Assembly: GCA_037954325.1 (NCBI GenBank)
Contig: JBBMNZ010000015.1
Span: 11,386,501-11,450,500, forward strand
Length of the DNA: 64,000 nt
Origin: Fistularia commersonii
Lineage: Eukaryota > Chordata > Actinopteri > Syngnathiformes > Fistulariidae
Direction of reading: 5' to 3'
Shown: positions 61,424 to 64,000 of the stretch, piece by piece
Layout of the letters: each line of letters opens with the position of its first letter
Numbering within the stretch: the first letter of the stretch is position 1
Program-made: the position numbers and the translations under genes
The notes under the pieces: generated by a model
Databases searched by the model: none
What the model was told of the DNA's origin: nothing
The model's input: the letters and a program-made list of their open reading frames with translations, nothing else

Positions 61424-62644
61424 CAGGGGTGTCAAACATACGGCCCGCGGGCCGGAGCCAGCCCGCAAGGGGATTCGACCAGGCCCGCAGGATAATTTGA
61501 AAGTGAAAAAATGCTTAAAAGACAAGGATTTCTTTTTTTTAATTAAGTGCAATTCGAGAATTTTCCGCTAGGATGCGCACTAGTTTGGTCAGAGTAGACG
61601 ACAATCCGCATCACTGAGACGGACCAATCAGCAGACGTCATCAATGCACCACCTGCTGCTTGTTATGACGTTGTTTCTACCCTGTTCTCTACCTCCCCGC
61701 TACGCCCTCATTAGCCAAAATGTCGTTATCAAAACAGAGAAAAGTAGTTAAAAAGTGTAGAATTTTCGAAGAAAAATTGACAACGTCAACCTTTGTGCTT
61801 AGCGTGTTTGCAACAAGTTTCGGTATTTTAGGAATATAATAAACGGCGCCGCTACGAGATTCATCAGAGCGAAAAACATGACAGCTTGCAAAGACAACTG
61901 AGAAGAGATAAGATCAACGAATTGCTGGCTGGTCTGAGGAAACGGCGGTCCACTTTCACCCATAGCCGAGAAATCAGTGAAGCAGCGGTAAAAGCCAGCT
62001 AGCTAATTGCTAGCGAATATGTGCAATTTAAAGTTAAGTCACCAGCTTCACTACAAACTAGTATGATGGAATTCTACTGTTCATGCAACTCCATACATTT
62101 TCAGTATGTATTGTATGAGTATGCATGTTTCATGGATGAAGTTTACACATTTACAGGACAGGTGAATACTCCAATCCTTAACACATTTAATAGCACCCTT
62201 TTTAGTTTGGAGGGTGTAGGCAGGGATTCAATTTAGATTTTATATGCACATGTGTAAATGGTTTAAAAATCCCTTTCTTTATATGTCTCATTTAATCTTA
62301 AAGTGCGTTACTATATTTTTCAATACCAATTACTTGTTAAAGTTTAGTGCCTTTGTACGATCAGTGGGATCACATGATTGCAATGCATCCATGTGAATGA
62401 TAGAAGTAAATTGCACTTTTGTCTAAGGAAATATGAGGTGTTTCATGAAATGTTTTGTAAAAGGATTGGTCATTAAATCCCAAGATTTTCTAATGTCCTT
62501 GTACTTCTTTACACCAAAACAGAGGACACACATGATATTTTGGTTATTTATTGTTGAGTATGCTATTATTTTAATGGTCCGGCCCACTCGACATCTACCT
62601 AGGCCGTATGTGGCCCGCGATGAGAAATGAGTTTGACACCCCTG
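61424..62644 (+). mobile_element. hAT element with perfect 8-bp target duplication
   Basis: The left end CAGGGGTGTCAAACATACGG and the right end, reversed CAGGGGTGTCAAACTCATTT, share 14 terminal bases. CATTAGAG is present on both sides (61416-61423 and 62645-62652). The 1221-bp element keeps transposase remnants at its 5' part and is otherwise non-coding. Confidence 0.9.
61720..62025 (+). pseudogene. hAT transposase N-terminal remnant (GTF2IRD2/SCAND3-like)
   Basis: Starting at ATG 61720 the frame reads MSLSKQRKVVKKCRIFEEKL; later, in another frame, SLQRQLRRDKINELLAGLRK and STFTHSREISEAAVKAS are followed by a stop. Frameshifts and a stop inactivate it. The zinc-finger segment between the two blocks has been lost. 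Confidence 0.7.
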
Positions 62645-62770
62645 CATTAGAGGAAGCCGGGAATCGAACAAGGAATGTTCGGTTCCAAAGATGATTACTC
62701 TACCTCCAGCGCCACGCCACCCCTAGCTATTACAGCTTTTGTTCATTTCCTATATCCCAACACGTATTTA

Positions 62771-63320
62771 CCATATTTTCCGAACTATAAGCCGCTACTT
62801 TTTTCACATGCTTTGAACACTGCGGCTTTTCGCGAGCTACCGAGCTTCACGTGCCCAAAACGTTTCGCCTCGTCACATCAGACCGATGAAATGACTGTGA
62901 AATTCTGAGGCCGTTCAATTACGACACTGAAGATGATGACTTCGATGATTTTAGTGCGCCGGAGGAAGACCAAGATAGCAGTCAGCTGGATTAGGACAAA
63001 GAAGGGAGGGAAAACAGATGGATGGATGGATGGACTTTTCCTTGTGTTATTTATTACTCATCTTTTTCATCTTTTGTGTTACAGGCACTGTTGGGAAAAA
63101 AAAATGTCGTATTTGTGCACGTTTTTGTGAATGTTACCGGTATGTGTTTAATTAAAAGTAAAAAAAAAGAAATGTTTCTGTGTAAATATCGCATGTTACA
63201 ATGTGGGCAGTTGCGACTTATAAACAAGTGCAGCCTATATTCGTTCACATAGATTTATTAAGTAATTTTTAGCCAGTGTGGCTTCTATTTGGTTGCAATC
63301 AGTAGTCCAGAAATGGTATA
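62771..63320 (+). mobile_element. pogo-like element with transposase C-terminus
   Basis: It starts ATTTTCCGAACTATAAGCCG and ends near GTAGTCCAGAAATGG. The segment at about 62907-62993 encodes RPFNYDTEDDDFDDFSAPEE and ends with a stop, an acidic tail typical of pogo transposases. (GGAT)n at 63019-63036 and GGCACTGTTGGG match the copy at 45064. An extra 3' terminus lies at 63556-63645. Confidence 0.65.
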
Positions 63321-63738
63321 GATTTTAGAAATATTTTGGCCAGATGAAGTAATTATATTTCTTTAATTGCCAGAAAGAAAAAAAACAGTATGTGACACAA
63401 GGAAAAAAAAAGTCTAGTTTAAAGTACTACTGCGAGTAGTACCGAGAATATACAGAAGTAATGCATTAACATTATTATTATCTAGTAACAATGAGGATGA
63501 AACAATGATGATGAACGGTTTATAAAAAAGTAAGAGGGACGAAACCATGAATAAAGTGCGGCCTATATATGCACACATAGATTTACTTACTTTTTTATAG
63601 CTGGTGCGGCTTATATTCAGGTGTGCTCAATGGTCTGGAAATTGCACAACCCAATGGATAATCTGCAAATGTGCACACACAGAATGGCAGCTTCAATTTG
63701 TGCCCCTGACATACTTCAATACACCTGAAGCCAGGTTT

Positions 63739-63739
<1 letters not shown>

Positions 63740-63778
<39 letters not shown>

Positions 63779-63802
63779 GCACGCACGCACGCACGCACGC
63801 AC
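63740..63802 (+). repeat. (CA)n followed by (CACG)n
   Basis: About 17 CA units (63740-63773) and then CACGCACG units up to 63802, typical of compound microsatellites. Confidence 0.9.
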
Positions 63803-64000
63803 ACACATCCTGCTGAGGCCCAACAGACACTGGCTCTCCAAGCCCTGTTTTAAGAATGAAAGAAATGTTTTGACTTTTCCAGTTGCAACTGAATGTGTCG
63901 GGCTTAAGCGAAGTTTTTATTTCAGTTTGTTTTTGTTCGGGTTTTTTGGGGGGGGGATTTTTGTGTGAATCAAAAAATAAACCAATAAAAGTTGGTAGCT

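Larger units (their letters stand above)
61300..62725. repeat. SINE-like repeat split by a hAT element
   Basis: The left piece (61300-61423) has GCAGTTCGGGGTTCAGTGTC and CTGCTCAACAACACCATGAC; the right piece (62653-62725) has GAAGCCGGGAATCGAACAAG and ATGATTACTCTACCTCCAGC. Joined, they follow the order of a fish repeat with a tRNA-like part. Confidence 0.55.
43700..64000. other. upstream flank without a recognised gene
   Basis: No reading frame here shows a protein family other than transposases. 49220-50850 and 52650-54550 are unique to A-rich sequence; 50850-51840 and 53700-54050 are unremarkable; 54400-56340 is rich in short CA/TG runs; 58150-60900 holds poly-A, (AAAAT)n at 59068-59096 and CA/TG runs at 59819-59890. 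57335-57500 carries a fragment resembling a fish retroelement (ATCTGAGTGGCGTCTTCAGT, GAGAGGTGAAACGGCT). Confidence 0.6.

Noticed and set aside
1..64000. A new defence, biosynthetic or mobile system
   Set aside because: Apart from neuroligin-2 exons, every coherent protein signal is a broken transposase or retroelement fragment of a known group.

Overview
This window is vertebrate nuclear DNA, most likely from a teleost fish. It has spliced exons with GT-AG borders, long introns, dense (CA)n/(GT)n microsatellites, and degenerate pogo/Tigger, Tc1 and hAT transposons of the kinds common in fish genomes. I see no bacterial-style operon, phage, CRISPR array or plasmid feature. The exact species cannot be told from the sequence.

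The one confidently recognised gene is neuroligin-2 (nlgn2) on the minus strand, read from right to left and running off the left edge. Four coding exons are present: 26448-25989 (start codon, signal peptide, N-terminal cholinesterase-like domain), 17655-17602 (an 18-codon cassette, alternative splice site A), 9910-9761 and 2428-2243. All junctions are phase 1, so the exons join in frame into 283 complete codons plus one base. The rest of the cholinesterase-like domain, the stalk, the transmembrane segment and the PDZ-binding tail lie beyond position 1. The nucleophile-elbow serine of true cholinesterases is glycine here (GSGAG), as in neuroligins. The first coding exon has a probable 3' splice site at 26691/26690, so an untranslated exon should lie further right. 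The CpG island at about 42780-43690, with minus-strand donor sites after 43212 and 42989, is the best candidate for promoter and exon 1.

Layout: 1-2242 intron with an AT-rich tandem repeat; 2429-9760 intron with a decayed octamer repeat and a microsatellite cluster; 9911-17601 intron with a block of nested DNA transposons (10.2-12.5 kb), a 1.2 kb ATC/GAT higher-order repeat and a GTGACTTCCTG-type minisatellite that ends beside the cassette exon; 17656-25988 intron with pogo and hAT relics; 26690-43211 probable first intron with retroelement fragments and microsatellites; 43700-64000 probable upstream flank without a recognisable gene, holding a composite Tc1/pogo block, a 170-bp tandem repeat, a minisatellite and a hAT element with a perfect 8-bp target duplication.

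I found no convincing new biological system. The points most worth a second look are the cassette exon embedded in simple repeats, nested transposon insertions whose target duplications can be read directly, a set of CTCF-like motifs and a short GC-rich motif scattered across the window.
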